A DNA stretch of 41,519 bases from CAYGAM01 sp964347915 (lineage in GTDB: Archaea; Thermoproteota; Nitrososphaeria; Nitrososphaerales; Nitrosopumilaceae): NCBI GenBank assembly GCA_964347915.1, contig CAYGAM010000008.1:1-41519 (forward strand), written 5' to 3'. Positions 25,184 to 33,360 of the stretch are shown here, one piece after another. The position numbers and the translations under genes are program-made. Position 1 is the stretch's first letter. Every line of letters begins with the position of its first letter. The notes beneath the pieces are model-generated. The model had not been told where the DNA came from. It saw nothing but the letters and a program-made list of their open reading frames with translations, and ran no database searches.

Positions 25184-25951
25184 ATGAAAAAACCCGAATA
25201 CAGGCTGATCAACGGCGATTCTTGCAAAAAATCTACAATTCCAAAAAACTCTGTCGATCTTGCCGTAACGTCGCCTCCCTACAATGTGGGGATTGGCTAC
25301 AAGGGAAGCAAATACGACGACGAAATATCCTACGACGATTACCTGCAGTTTTCAAAAAAATGGATCGGCAATGTCTTTTACTGGATGCGTCCTACAGGCA
25401 GGCTCTGCATTAATGTCGGATTGGACAAGAGCAAGCATGGGAAAAAGCCGACATGCGCCGACTTGACAAGGATTGCGCTTGATGCGGGCTGGAAATATCA
25501 CTGCACCATAATCTGGAACGAAGGCACGATATCAAAAAGGACTGCGTGGGGATCGTGGCTGTCCGCATCCGCGCCGCATGTAATAGCTCCGGTAGAGTCG
25601 ATAATCGTACTGTACAAGAATGAATGGAAGCGTAATCGCAAAGGACCAAGTACGATTCAGAGAGACGAGTTTATGGAATGGACCAACGGCCTGTGGACAT
25701 TTGGCGGCGCAAAAAAGAACGGCCATCCTGCGCCATTCCCGCAGGAGCTGCCTGAAAGATGCATCAAGCTGTTTTCATATCTGGACGATGCCGTGCTTGA
25801 CCCGTTTGCAGGATCCGGCACCACGATAATTGCGGCCATGAAAAACGGCCGCAGATCGATAGGAATAGAGCTGTCAAAAGAATACTGCAACCTGGCTGAG
25901 CGGCGCATAAGAGAAGAGGCATCCCAGACGCAGCTGCTCAATGAGGCATGA
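25184..25951 (+). CDS. orphan DNA (N4-cytosine/N6-adenine) methyltransferase
   Basis: A 255-residue beta-class SAM-dependent methyltransferase. The catalytic TSPPYN (29-34) precedes the SAM-binding DPFAGSGTT near the C terminus, the order typical of this class. A SPPY catalytic motif often means N4-cytosine methylation, but N6-adenine cannot be excluded. No nuclease gene is adjacent, so it is probably solitary. The ATG is 26 nt from a TATA-like catttaagg. The 230 nt before it hold no other gene. Confidence 0.85.
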   Translation: MKKPEYRLINGDSCKKSTIPKNSVDLAVTSPPYNVGIGYKGSKYDDEISYDDYLQFSKKWIGNVFYWMRPTGRLCINVGLDKSKHGKKPTCADLTRIALDAGWKYHCTIIWNEGTISKRTAWGSWLSASAPHVIAPVESIIVLYKNEWKRNRKGPSTIQRDEFMEWTNGLWTFGGAKKNGHPAPFPQELPERCIKLFSYLDDAVLDPFAGSGTTIIAAMKNGRRSIGIELSKEYCNLAERRIREEASQTQLLNEA

Positions 25952-26115
25952 CTGCATTGGCGCGGCAGTTCAAAGAATGGCGCAGGGCGCGCGTCCTCCA
26001 GGCAGAAAGCAGTCATGGCGCTGCCGAAAAGCCTGCATGAATGAAGCGGCGCATTGCCGGGCTGGAATTCTCTTTTTCAACAAGGTTTTTTAGCCGTTTG
26101 GAGGCAATTTCACTG

Positions 26116-26610
26116 ATGAATCTGCAGAGCAAGCTGATAGTGTATGTTGCGATTGCAGGCCTGCTTGCTCTAATGGGCGGATTTGTAATGTACGCCGGCC
26201 TTCAAAACCCCGAGCTGGAAAAGGTGACAATATCCCTTGACAGCGTAACCGTATCATCGATAGACACCGTATCAGACAAGGCTGATCTTGAAGTGGTCTT
26301 CCTGGTCGGAAATCCCACCGAGCAGACATTTACGGTATCCTTGATAACTTATGATCTCTATGCGGAAGGAGTCCACGTAGGATCAGGGCAGTACTCTACT
26401 GCCGATATTGCGCTGCCTGGGCGCGCGGCGTTCTTTTCCGGGGTGGAAATTCCGCTTGACAGCAAGATGACTATAGTGCGGAATGCAGAGAATGCGGATC
26501 TTTACCAGGACATAACAGGCGGCAGCGCTGTGGACTATGCAGCAGAGGGCGTCATTACCGTTGAGACATCGTGGAGCCTGGTAGAAAAAGAGTTTGCAAC
26601 AAGCGGCTGA
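26116..26610 (+). CDS. membrane-anchored LEA-2/WHy-like domain protein
   Basis: 164 residues with an N-terminal transmembrane helix (about 7-26) and an extracytoplasmic beta domain (EVVFLVGNPTEQTFTVSLITYDLYAEGVHVGSG) with the pattern of LEA_2/water-stress (WHy) domains. ATG 26116 is preferred over 26041 because it starts just before the helix, with a weak TATA-like tttttag about 27 nt upstream. A stress role is family inference. Confidence 0.65.
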   Translation: MNLQSKLIVYVAIAGLLALMGGFVMYAGLQNPELEKVTISLDSVTVSSIDTVSDKADLEVVFLVGNPTEQTFTVSLITYDLYAEGVHVGSGQYSTADIALPGRAAFFSGVEIPLDSKMTIVRNAENADLYQDITGGSAVDYAAEGVITVETSWSLVEKEFATSG

Positions 26611-26838
26611 CTGCCGGCTGCATTCTGCAACACGGGTGCGGCTGTGAGAAATGCAGCGAATCCAGATTTGTTCATGCTGGTGACTGCTGGCTGCAGCAGC
26701 TGCAAATGCGCTGTTTTTAGGACATGAAATTTATGCAAAGAACTTTTCGGCGTCGCCATATGTCCTGCGCAACAGCCTTCGGCATCAGTTTTCCTGATTC
26801 TGATGCCGTATCAGTTTTGAGGCGTTTCATTGCGGTCT

Positions 26839-26865
26839 GCGGCCGGCAATGTTCTTGCCGGCCGC
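26839..26865. other. perfect 11-bp GC hairpin
   Basis: gcggccggcaa at 26839-26849 pairs perfectly with 26855-26865 over a 5-nt loop. It lies in the 316-bp gap between the LEA-like and DprA-like genes, which converge here. It could be a bidirectional transcription end. There is no poly-T run, and no gene is supported in the rest of this gap. Confidence 0.45.
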
Positions 26866-26926
26866 CTCTTGGAGCATAAGCCGGCAGCGAGCCGAAATTA
26901 ATTTCTGCAACTTTCATGCCAGGCAA

Positions 26927-27625
26927 TTATTGAAACAATTCGGGCATCCTGACGTCTGACGGCAGATTTTCCAAAATATCGGCATGTTCGTCAAGCGCCA
27001 TTGCGCCATAGTCGATCATCTTTTTTGGCCATTCCAGCTCCTCGTTTTCTGACATGGCCTTGCAGATGAACAGCGGCCTGCCTATCCTGAGCGTCTCCCA
27101 TCCTTGATACAGCGACCCGCTGGATTCTCCGGCCTCTACAATCACGGTTGCATCTGAGATTATTGCCATTGTTCGGTTTCGCAATGCGAAATCCTTTGGT
27201 GCTGTTCTGTGACCGGCAGGATACTGTGAAATGGCCAGATGATTCATCATGATCTCTTCTTGCAGCGAAGAGTTTTCTTTTGGGTATGTCCTATTCAGAG
27301 GAGTTCCAAGCACTGCGATGGTTTTCCCCCCGCACTCAATGGCAGTTTTGTGCCCCGCGGTGTCAATTCCTCTGGCAAGCCCGCTTATTATTGCCGCATT
27401 GTTTTCAACCAAGAGCTTTGCGATTTCCCGAGCCTCTGAGAGTCCATGCGCCGATGCGCGTCTGGAGCCAATTATTGAGACTCTTGGAGACGGCAACGGA
27501 ATCATCTCCTCGATCCCATTGTAGAAAATCCCGTTCTTTGGAGAAAACTTTGACTCTACGTCGTTTAGTGGGTGTCCAAGCAGATCTGCCATTTGAATAG
27601 ACGGATATTCTGTTCTGTTATCCAC
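26927..27625 (-). CDS. DprA/Smf-like protein
   Basis: A 232-residue Rossmann-type protein of the DprA (DNA processing A) family. Motifs are GSRRASAHGLSEAREIAKLL, SGLARGIDTAGH and AVLGTPLNRTYPKENS. Bacterial DprA loads RecA on incoming single-stranded DNA during transformation. The domain is complete but lacks the DprA C-terminal winged-helix, and archaeal functions are uncertain; nucleotide sensing in defence is an alternative. GTG 27625 follows an SD-like aaggag. A strongly AT-rich promoter (atataatataat) sits near 27678-27690. Confidence 0.8.
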   Translation of the reverse strand: MDNRTEYPSIQMADLLGHPLNDVESKFSPKNGIFYNGIEEMIPLPSPRVSIIGSRRASAHGLSEAREIAKLLVENNAAIISGLARGIDTAGHKTAIECGGKTIAVLGTPLNRTYPKENSSLQEEIMMNHLAISQYPAGHRTAPKDFALRNRTMAIISDATVIVEAGESSGSLYQGWETLRIGRPLFICKAMSENEELEWPKKMIDYGAMALDEHADILENLPSDVRMPELFQ

Positions 27626-28121
27626 TTATTGCAGCTCCTTCTGCTTGCGTCTTGACATCTGTATTTGGTGCACGCATATAATATAATCAGAATGATTAAA
27701 ATTATTTTTGCATGCAGTCAGGCCAAAGTCCAGCCATGCCTGTCGCGGTTGTGCTGAATTAGTTCAGGATCAAGAGGCCTTTGCACGGGCTTTCCATGTA
27801 TTCTTTCCTGGTGCGTGCCGCGCATGCCGCATCTCCGGCAGCTTGCCTCCGCTGAGCATGTCCCAGTCAGGATTGCATGCCGGCGCTGCAACGGCCGTTC
27901 CAGGAAGCATTCTGCGCTTGCAGCAGGCGCGTATCATCGTACTGATGATTGAAAAAACGCGCATTTCTTTGCCTGTCATGCAGGCGGCGCAATGCTGCCA
28001 ATGCCGCCGCAACATCGCTTGTTCAATAAAATTTGATTGTTTTAGGACGGCATGGTCATGCATGAAACTGTGACAGGATCATATCGCATGGATTTTATAA
28101 TTAAGGAGCGAAATCTTGGCT
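27626..28121. other. intergenic region, promoters only
   Basis: About 500 bp. The left end holds the AT-rich promoter of the DprA-like gene. The right end has a strong TATA (tttataatta, 28094-28103) for the AN1 zinc-finger gene. Between them a minus-strand frame (about 27770-28015) encodes Cys-rich MLRRHWQHCAACMTG... but has no family and no well-spaced promoter, so I do not call it. Confidence 0.4.
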
Positions 28122-28367
28122 GTGAAGCGTCCGTTTTGCCATATGGATGCGGTTCCATTGGCAACTTTTGCATGCAGATGCTGCGAAAAAGCGCACTGCG
28201 GCGATCACCGCCTGCCGGAAAACCATGCCTGCATTAAAGCCAGCAGCATTCCAAATGCGCCTCCTGGGAGACGCGAACATGCATCGCGGAAAGTTGGCGA
28301 TATTAGCGATGCCCAGGACACTGTCCGTGACGATGTCTATGACAATTATGAAAAAGACTGCGTATGA
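28122..28367 (+). CDS. AN1-type zinc-finger protein
   Basis: An 81-residue protein whose first 40 residues carry the AN1 signature: FACRCCEKAHCGDHRLPENHAC. It lacks one expected ligand: the first pair reads CHMD rather than CxxC. The remainder is acidic and probably disordered. I use GTG 28122, 25 nt from TATA tttataa; TTG 28116, with an SD-like aaggag, is the alternative. It lies immediately upstream of the metalloprotease gene. AN1 fingers bind ubiquitin-like or other proteins in eukaryotes; the archaeal role is unknown. Confidence 0.7.
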   Translation: MKRPFCHMDAVPLATFACRCCEKAHCGDHRLPENHACIKASSIPNAPPGRREHASRKVGDISDAQDTVRDDVYDNYEKDCV

Positions 28368-28389
28368 GGGTCAAGACTATCATGCGAGA

Positions 28390-29391
28390 ATGACTGCGAA
28401 AGATCCGCCTCCGCGCAGCTCAAAAGGAAAAATAGTGGCCGGTATTCTGGCAGCATTGGCATTATCCGGCATATTTTTGCTCTTTTTGAATTTTGATTCT
28501 GCTGAAACTGTGATGGAATCTGAAATCATGTTGGAACCAGAAGATGCGGCGCCGGCGCTATTTCCAATAAAATATTGGCTGGATGCATCGGCCGCAAACA
28601 GCAGTGATGAAATTCATGCGGCATTTGAAGCGTGGCAGGAACTTAATCCCAAGTTTGATTTTTACCAAGTATCGGAGAAAAAAGACTCCACTCTGAAGAT
28701 TTATTCTAGGATGACTGCAAATGCAGGGGAAATCAAAATGCTTGGCGACGACCATTCAGGATACTGGTCTGGCAGCCATATTTATGATGAATCTGAAAAT
28801 GAATGGTTTGTCCTTAACGCTGAAATTTATTATTATTTGGGAGATTATGACTGCAATGGCATCTTTGTTCCATTTGCGTCTGAATACATTCAAGACATAG
28901 TAGAGCATGAGATCGGCCACCATCTTGGAATTGATCATACGCTTGATGAGTCGCATCTTATGTATGGAGATGACGGGCTGCCGGCGGGCATGTTTGATAA
29001 TTTAGGATATTCCATGCCAGGTGCGATGGACTATAGCGGCGCGTACGCAGGATACAAGGCCATTAATGACAGGATTGATGAATTAAATGAAGATATTGAC
29101 AGGTTGTCAGAGGAAATGTACAGATTGGATGAAGCAATTGAGAAATTAGACAGTGAAATTGAGCCGATTGCTGACGAATATTCAAAGTATCCTGAAATTA
29201 TTGAAAATGATGCAGAATACCGGCAGGCCGTGCTCCTGTATGATGCGATGAATGAATTAAATGATGAAAGAAATGATATGATAGAGGAATACAATCAGCT
29301 GGTGGAAGAACATAATCACCTGGCGGAGGAATCTGTTCCATTAGCAGACAAGGCTAATTGCTTTCCAGGCATAATTCAAGATGACGCTTAA
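28390..29391 (+). CDS. membrane-anchored matrixin-like zinc metalloprotease
   Basis: About 333 residues. A short cytosolic start precedes one transmembrane helix (IVAGILAALALSGIFLLFL), so the catalytic domain is outside. IVEHEIGHHLGIDH is the extended HExxHxxGxxH zinc motif of metzincins, and DESHLMYGDDG fits the Met-turn of matrixins. After it comes a 110-residue Glu/Asp/Leu/Ile-rich coiled coil (INDRIDELNEDIDRLSEEMY...). The gene is AT-richer than its neighbours. ATG 28348 (MKKTAYEGQ) is an alternative start. It is probably cotranscribed with the AN1 gene 22 nt upstream. Confidence 0.75.
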   Translation: MTAKDPPPRSSKGKIVAGILAALALSGIFLLFLNFDSAETVMESEIMLEPEDAAPALFPIKYWLDASAANSSDEIHAAFEAWQELNPKFDFYQVSEKKDSTLKIYSRMTANAGEIKMLGDDHSGYWSGSHIYDESENEWFVLNAEIYYYLGDYDCNGIFVPFASEYIQDIVEHEIGHHLGIDHTLDESHLMYGDDGLPAGMFDNLGYSMPGAMDYSGAYAGYKAINDRIDELNEDIDRLSEEMYRLDEAIEKLDSEIEPIADEYSKYPEIIENDAEYRQAVLLYDAMNELNDERNDMIEEYNQLVEEHNHLAEESVPLADKANCFPGIIQDDA

Positions 29392-29419
29392 TTTCACATG
29401 CAAATTTCAGAGTGAAATT
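29390..29419 (+). terminator. inverted repeat at the 3' end of the protease gene
   Basis: aatttcac at 29390-29397 is the exact reverse complement of gtgaaatt at 29412-29419, directly after the stop codon. It could fold in the mRNA end. There is no T-run of archaeal terminator type, so the assignment is weak. Confidence 0.3.
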
Positions 29420-29624
29420 CGCCAGCACAGTCACTGTCTGCGACAGCTGGGCTTGCAGGAGAGATGACGCCTCTTGGATGCGGCCTGATTGGAAACGCGG
29501 ACGGGCGCAGCTGCGGCAGGACGGGATGAAGTTGCAATGTCAGAGCAGGGACATTGCCCTAACGCGCCTCGCAGCGCAGAAGACCCTGAGATTTCTCATA
29601 AAACCCGCCTGGCGTGCCGCAGGC

Positions 29625-30989
29625 TCAAGCAGGCTTTTGCATATGACGCATTTCAGCCTGGGCGGATTTCAGATGGCTCAAGATCTTGGGATGGCACAGA
29701 ATGGAGCTGTGCGCGGCGGAATCTGTTCCGATGCCGTAGCTTACAGTAGAGTCGCCTACAAAGAAGAGCCCGCGTATGCCGCTCACCTGGTGCTGCATCT
29801 TTTGCTTCCATACCAGTCCGGGCTCCTTGGCCACTGATTCGACAAGCCGCCAGGCTGCCGGGCGCAGCCACATCAGCGAGTCCTCAAAGCCCGAGTATAT
29901 TCTGGACAGATCATCCCTCATTCCCTGGGCAATCTCGCGCACCCTGGACGGATTTTCAACGTCATCCGGGCTTGCCGGAGTTCCGGTCATGAGCAGGTGC
30001 TCGCCCGGCGGAGAGACGCTTGGGGCAATGTTTGAGATGAAGAATATTCCCTTTGCCGCATACTCGCTTCCTACTGGAAAGACAATCTGCCTTGTGTCAA
30101 TGCGCCGCGAGGTGCAAAAGTGAACCTCAACTACGGATGTCGTTCTCTCAAGCTTTGAGATTTTCTCGACAAGAGCATGGTCAAACGTTCCGCCGTCAAA
30201 AAGCTCTTTTATGGACAGATAGGCGGGATGCGATACTACAACGCACCTGCCCGGATAAAAGTCGCCTGCGGCAGTCAAAAGCCCTTTTACATAGCCGTCC
30301 TTGATTACAATTCTTCTTACAGGAGTCGACAGGCGCACCATGCCGCCGCGCTCTGCAACGTATGATGCCATCGCCTTGGATATTGCATCGTATCCTCCGA
30401 CTCCTGGATACGCAAACGTGCTGGTTCCGCCTCGGAATGGATTGGCTCTCATCATTGTCCTGACAAACTCTCCCAGAGATACGCGGTCTGCCGCATCTGC
30501 GAATGCCAGCATGCATACAGCATCAAAGAATGACTTGGCCTCGCCTCCAAGCTTGTTCGTGATCTCTGTCAGCGGCCGCGAGTCCAGCTTTTCAGCCTTT
30601 TTGTATGTTGAGAATGCAATGGGCAGAAGCGTTCTTAGAAGCGCGATTCTGCTTCTGGGCGATACAAGGGACATGCGGAGTATGTCTCCAATTCCCCGCG
30701 GGTACCTGTGAAACTTGTCCCTGTAGAATGATATTCTGTCAACCTCTGCCAGGCTCAGCCGGTCAAGAATCTGCAGATTCTTGAGAATCTTGTACAGCGC
30801 CGAGGTCTTGTAGAACGGCATTATGTGGAATCCGTTGTCCAGTATGTGTCCCTTGTATCTGGCAGAAGCCGTCCTGCCTCCTACTTTGCCTGCCTTTTCG
30901 AATATCTGGACGCTGATGCCGCTCTTGGCCAGAAGCGAAGCTGTCGCCAGCCCGCTCACTCCGGCGCCTACGATGAGTACGCTGTCCAT
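29625..30989 (-). CDS. FAD-dependent amine-oxidase/desaturase-like oxidoreductase
   Basis: A 454-residue flavoprotein. The N-terminal dinucleotide-binding motif VGAGVSGLATASLLAKSGISVQIFE and KVGGRT arginine-glycine motif match the phytoene desaturase/protoporphyrinogen oxidase superfamily. The C-terminal FVGDSTVSYGIGTDSAAHSS contacts FAD. Substrate could be a carotenoid or other isoprenoid, for example geranylgeranyl chains of membrane lipids, but this is inferred. ATG 30989 is 26 nt from TATA caataaatat. Confidence 0.8.
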   Translation of the reverse strand: MDSVLIVGAGVSGLATASLLAKSGISVQIFEKAGKVGGRTASARYKGHILDNGFHIMPFYKTSALYKILKNLQILDRLSLAEVDRISFYRDKFHRYPRGIGDILRMSLVSPRSRIALLRTLLPIAFSTYKKAEKLDSRPLTEITNKLGGEAKSFFDAVCMLAFADAADRVSLGEFVRTMMRANPFRGGTSTFAYPGVGGYDAISKAMASYVAERGGMVRLSTPVRRIVIKDGYVKGLLTAAGDFYPGRCVVVSHPAYLSIKELFDGGTFDHALVEKISKLERTTSVVEVHFCTSRRIDTRQIVFPVGSEYAAKGIFFISNIAPSVSPPGEHLLMTGTPASPDDVENPSRVREIAQGMRDDLSRIYSGFEDSLMWLRPAAWRLVESVAKEPGLVWKQKMQHQVSGIRGLFFVGDSTVSYGIGTDSAAHSSILCHPKILSHLKSAQAEMRHMQKPA

Positions 30990-31055
30990 GCACCATATAG
31001 CGGCTCTCGGATATTTATTGAGAGTGCGTCATAGTGCCTAACGAATCTAATTTGG

Positions 31056-31128
31056 TGGGCCGAGAGAGATTTGAACTCACGATCACTGCCGTGTCGAGGC
31101 AGTATCCTAACCACTAGACTACCGGCCC
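31056..31128 (-). tRNA. tRNA-Val (GAC)
   Basis: A complete 73-nt cloverleaf: acceptor GGGCCGG/TCGGCCC, D arm, anticodon stem CTGCC/GGCAG with loop TCGACAC (anticodon GAC), T-loop TTCAAAT, discriminator A, and CCA encoded at 31053-31055. Two oddities: position 33, normally U, is C, and the T stem has a T/T mismatch (GTGAG/CTCTC). It shares its promoter region with bluB. Confidence 0.85.
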
Positions 31129-31152
31129 TGTGAAATCTGAATGATCCTGCAA

Positions 31153-31166
31153 CCATTATTAACCTT
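31153..31166. promoter_or_regulatory. shared AT-rich promoter of tRNA-Val and bluB
   Basis: cattattaacc is centred at about 31158. On the plus strand it lies 27 nt before the bluB ATG (31185). Read on the minus strand (ggttaataatg) it lies 30 nt before the first base of the tRNA. One TATA block appears to serve both. Confidence 0.5.
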
Positions 31167-31184
31167 AATGACACAGTGTGATGA

Positions 31185-31898
31185 ATGGCAGAGTTCAGCA
31201 GGAGCGAGCGGGACGGACTGTACAAGGCCATACATTCCAGAAGGGATGTGCGATCGGGATTCACGCAGGAGCAGATTCCGGATGGTGCCATGGTCAGAAT
31301 ACTGGAAGCCGCTCATCATGCGCCGTCCGTAGGATTTTCGCAGCCGTGGAATTTTATCCTGATAAGGGACCAGAAAACCAGGCGCGCGATAAAGGCGTCC
31401 TTTGACGAGGAGAGAATGAGGGCGGCCGATCATGCAGAGGAATCGAAGCGCGCCAAGTATCTTTCGCTAAAGCTGGAGGGCATACTGGACTCGGCAGTCA
31501 ACGTGTGCGTTACGTATGATCCTACAAGGTTTGGACCTTTTGTAATAGGGCGGAATACAATACCAGAGACCGGAGTGTACAGCGTCTGCTGCGCCGTGCA
31601 GAATTTGTGGCTCGCAGCCAGGGTTGAAGGCATAGGAGTCGGATGGGTCAGCATACTATCAAACGAGGCGCTAAGGCAGGCGCTGTCCCTGCCGGATCAT
31701 ATAACGCCCGTAGCATATCTCTGCCTGGGATACGTAAAGGAATTTGCAGAAAAGCCCGACCTGGAAGATGCCGGCTGGCTGCCCAGGCTTGGACTGGAGG
31801 ATGTAGTGCGCTATGAATCATGGGAATCGGCTGAGAGTCCTGGGTGGCAGGGCATTCAAGACACAATTCAGAAACGGCGCGCTTCCGGCCAGGCATGA
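31185..31898 (+). CDS. bluB: 5,6-dimethylbenzimidazole synthase-like flavoprotein (BluB)
   Basis: A 237-residue nitroreductase-fold protein. BluB-specific features are RRDVRSGF near residue 20, AAHHAPSVGFSQPWNFI, KYLSLKLEGI and AVQNLWLAARVEGIGVGWVSI. BluB fragments reduced FMN with O2 to make the lower ligand (DMB) of cobalamin. cobJ lies 8 kb away on the other strand. DMB-type B12 production is known for Thaumarchaeota, which fits. A generic nitroreductase is the alternative. Confidence 0.88.
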   Translation: MAEFSRSERDGLYKAIHSRRDVRSGFTQEQIPDGAMVRILEAAHHAPSVGFSQPWNFILIRDQKTRRAIKASFDEERMRAADHAEESKRAKYLSLKLEGILDSAVNVCVTYDPTRFGPFVIGRNTIPETGVYSVCCAVQNLWLAARVEGIGVGWVSILSNEALRQALSLPDHITPVAYLCLGYVKEFAEKPDLEDAGWLPRLGLEDVVRYESWESAESPGWQGIQDTIQKRRASGQA

Positions 31899-31934
31899 TG
31901 CCAGGCCGTTCTGAGATGCGCGCCTGCTGCAATG

Positions 31935-32414
31935 CTAGCCTGATACGGTGACGGATATTATTCTGGCGTCCTGGAGCGGGCGGTCTGCATCGTCTCTTTG
32001 CAGGTTTACTATTGCATCTGCAACTTCCATGCCTGCAGTTACCTCGCCAAATGCCGTATACTGCCCGTCAAGAAACGTGCTGTCCGTGGTAACTATAAAG
32101 AACTGCGAGCCGGCGCTGTCAGGGTCAGCTGCGCGCGCCATTGAGACTGTTCCGCGCAGGTGCGATTTTGAGTTAAATTCGGCTTTTATTGTGTATCCGG
32201 GCCCGCCTGTTCCCCACCGGCTCTTGTCCGGCTTTTTGGTGTTGGGATCGCCTCCCTGGATCATAAAGCCTGGTATGACCCTGTGGAAGAGGACACCGTC
32301 GTAAAATTTGGAATTTGCCAGGCTCGCAAAGTTTCGCACGGTTTCGGGCGCGATATCCGGCAGCAGCCTGAAGGATATGTCGCCATGGCTTGTCTTTATG
32401 GTTGCAACGCCCAT
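31935..32414 (-). CDS. cyclophilin-type peptidyl-prolyl isomerase
   Basis: 159 residues covering a complete cyclophilin domain: VATIKTSHGDISFRLLPD, FHRVIPGFMIQGGDP (catalytic Arg), GSQFFIVT and YTAFGEVTAGMEVADAI. It accelerates proline isomerisation in the cytosol. ATG 32414 is 27 nt from a TATA-like accttaattcag; a longer reading to 32660 adds an unconserved leader. The N-terminal portion lacks a signal peptide. Confidence 0.92.
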   Translation of the reverse strand: MGVATIKTSHGDISFRLLPDIAPETVRNFASLANSKFYDGVLFHRVIPGFMIQGGDPNTKKPDKSRWGTGGPGYTIKAEFNSKSHLRGTVSMARAADPDSAGSQFFIVTTDSTFLDGQYTAFGEVTAGMEVADAIVNLQRDDADRPLQDARIISVTVSG

Positions 32415-32439
32415 TGAACTGGTTCTGTTGAGCCCTGAA

Positions 32440-33075
32440 TTAAGGTCTTTGGATTGGGAGCTTTTTCCGGCATCTGCCGTTCCGGCGTTTCGGCGCATCA
32501 TAATGCACGGCTCTGCGGCATGGTTATGGAGGCGCCGCCCTGCAGGTGCGATGCCATGCTGCCGATTAAAAATAATGCCGCAGCAAAGCATGCGCACAGG
32601 CAGTTCCCTTTTGACTGCAATGCCTGCAGTCGCCGGCACAGCAGGGATGATTTTAGGCATGGTTATGAAACAGGCTTTCGGTCGTTGTTTGGTCTGCGAA
32701 GAGCGGCCTGCCTTGCGGCAGGACGGCTAAAGAGTCCGGAATCTATTCCCGCGGCTTGATCTTCACTGGGAGCAAGAGCATGCCGGCATTGGGCAAGCAT
32801 GCCGAGAGCCTGCGCTTGCGGGCAATACAAAATTGAATGACGGGCGCGCGTAGGCAAGCAGGAAGAGAATGGCAAAGGGATCGGCTCCAAAGCGGCAGGC
32901 GAAAGGCGGCGGCATGCCAGGCTATGATGCAGGACAGGCGTAAAAGGCGCGCCATTCAGGCAGGCAGTCCGCTGCCGCAAATAGGCGCTCCAGGCTGCCG
33001 CTCATGCATTGCAGTACAGCAGATTTCGCGACAGCAAACCATTCATAAAAAATATTCGATAATGGTGCTTTGCGG
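32440..33075. other. intergenic region, no gene supported
   Basis: About 630 bp, partly GC-rich. Short readings exist on both strands, but none has a promoter-spaced start, a domain or plausible composition. An AT-richer part (33025-33070) ends at the stop of the next minus-strand gene. Confidence 0.4.
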
Positions 33076-33360
33076 TCATCCGCAGCATCGCATAGCCCAG
33101 AACAAGAAGAGTGTTACGGCTGTCCAGCCTGCCAAAAGCATGTAGGGCTTTGCAACATTCCACCACAAGTAGATGCCAATCACTATTCCCGACATTCCAT
33201 ACGCCCATGCAATCGGTCTTCCAATCCACAGAAGATTCACATCAAAAAATACTACACCTACTATCCCTAAAAAGAGTATCGCCATACCGGAGAAAAGAAA
33301 TAAGAAAATCGCAATGGCTTTTCTAAGAAAAGAGAAAATGGCAGGGCTTAGAACAGCCAT
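33076..33360 (-). CDS. small integral membrane protein
   Basis: A 94-residue protein with three hydrophobic helices (about 15-40, 44-64, 72-91). Its start overlaps the end of the secreted-protein gene by 13 nt, so both are probably cotranscribed and translationally coupled. Family not recognised. Confidence 0.6.
   Translation of the reverse strand: MAVLSPAIFSFLRKAIAIFLFLFSGMAILFLGIVGVVFFDVNLLWIGRPIAWAYGMSGIVIGIYLWWNVAKPYMLLAGWTAVTLFLFWAMRCCG

Noticed and set aside
27770..28015. Cys-rich 81-residue minus-strand frame upstream of the AN1 gene
   Set aside because: The nearest TATA-like motif is only about 14 nt away, and no domain is recognised; too weak to call.
28147..28389. 81-residue N-terminal extension of the metalloprotease
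   Set aside because: It overlaps the AN1 zinc-finger gene in another frame; AN1 motifs show which frame is coding.
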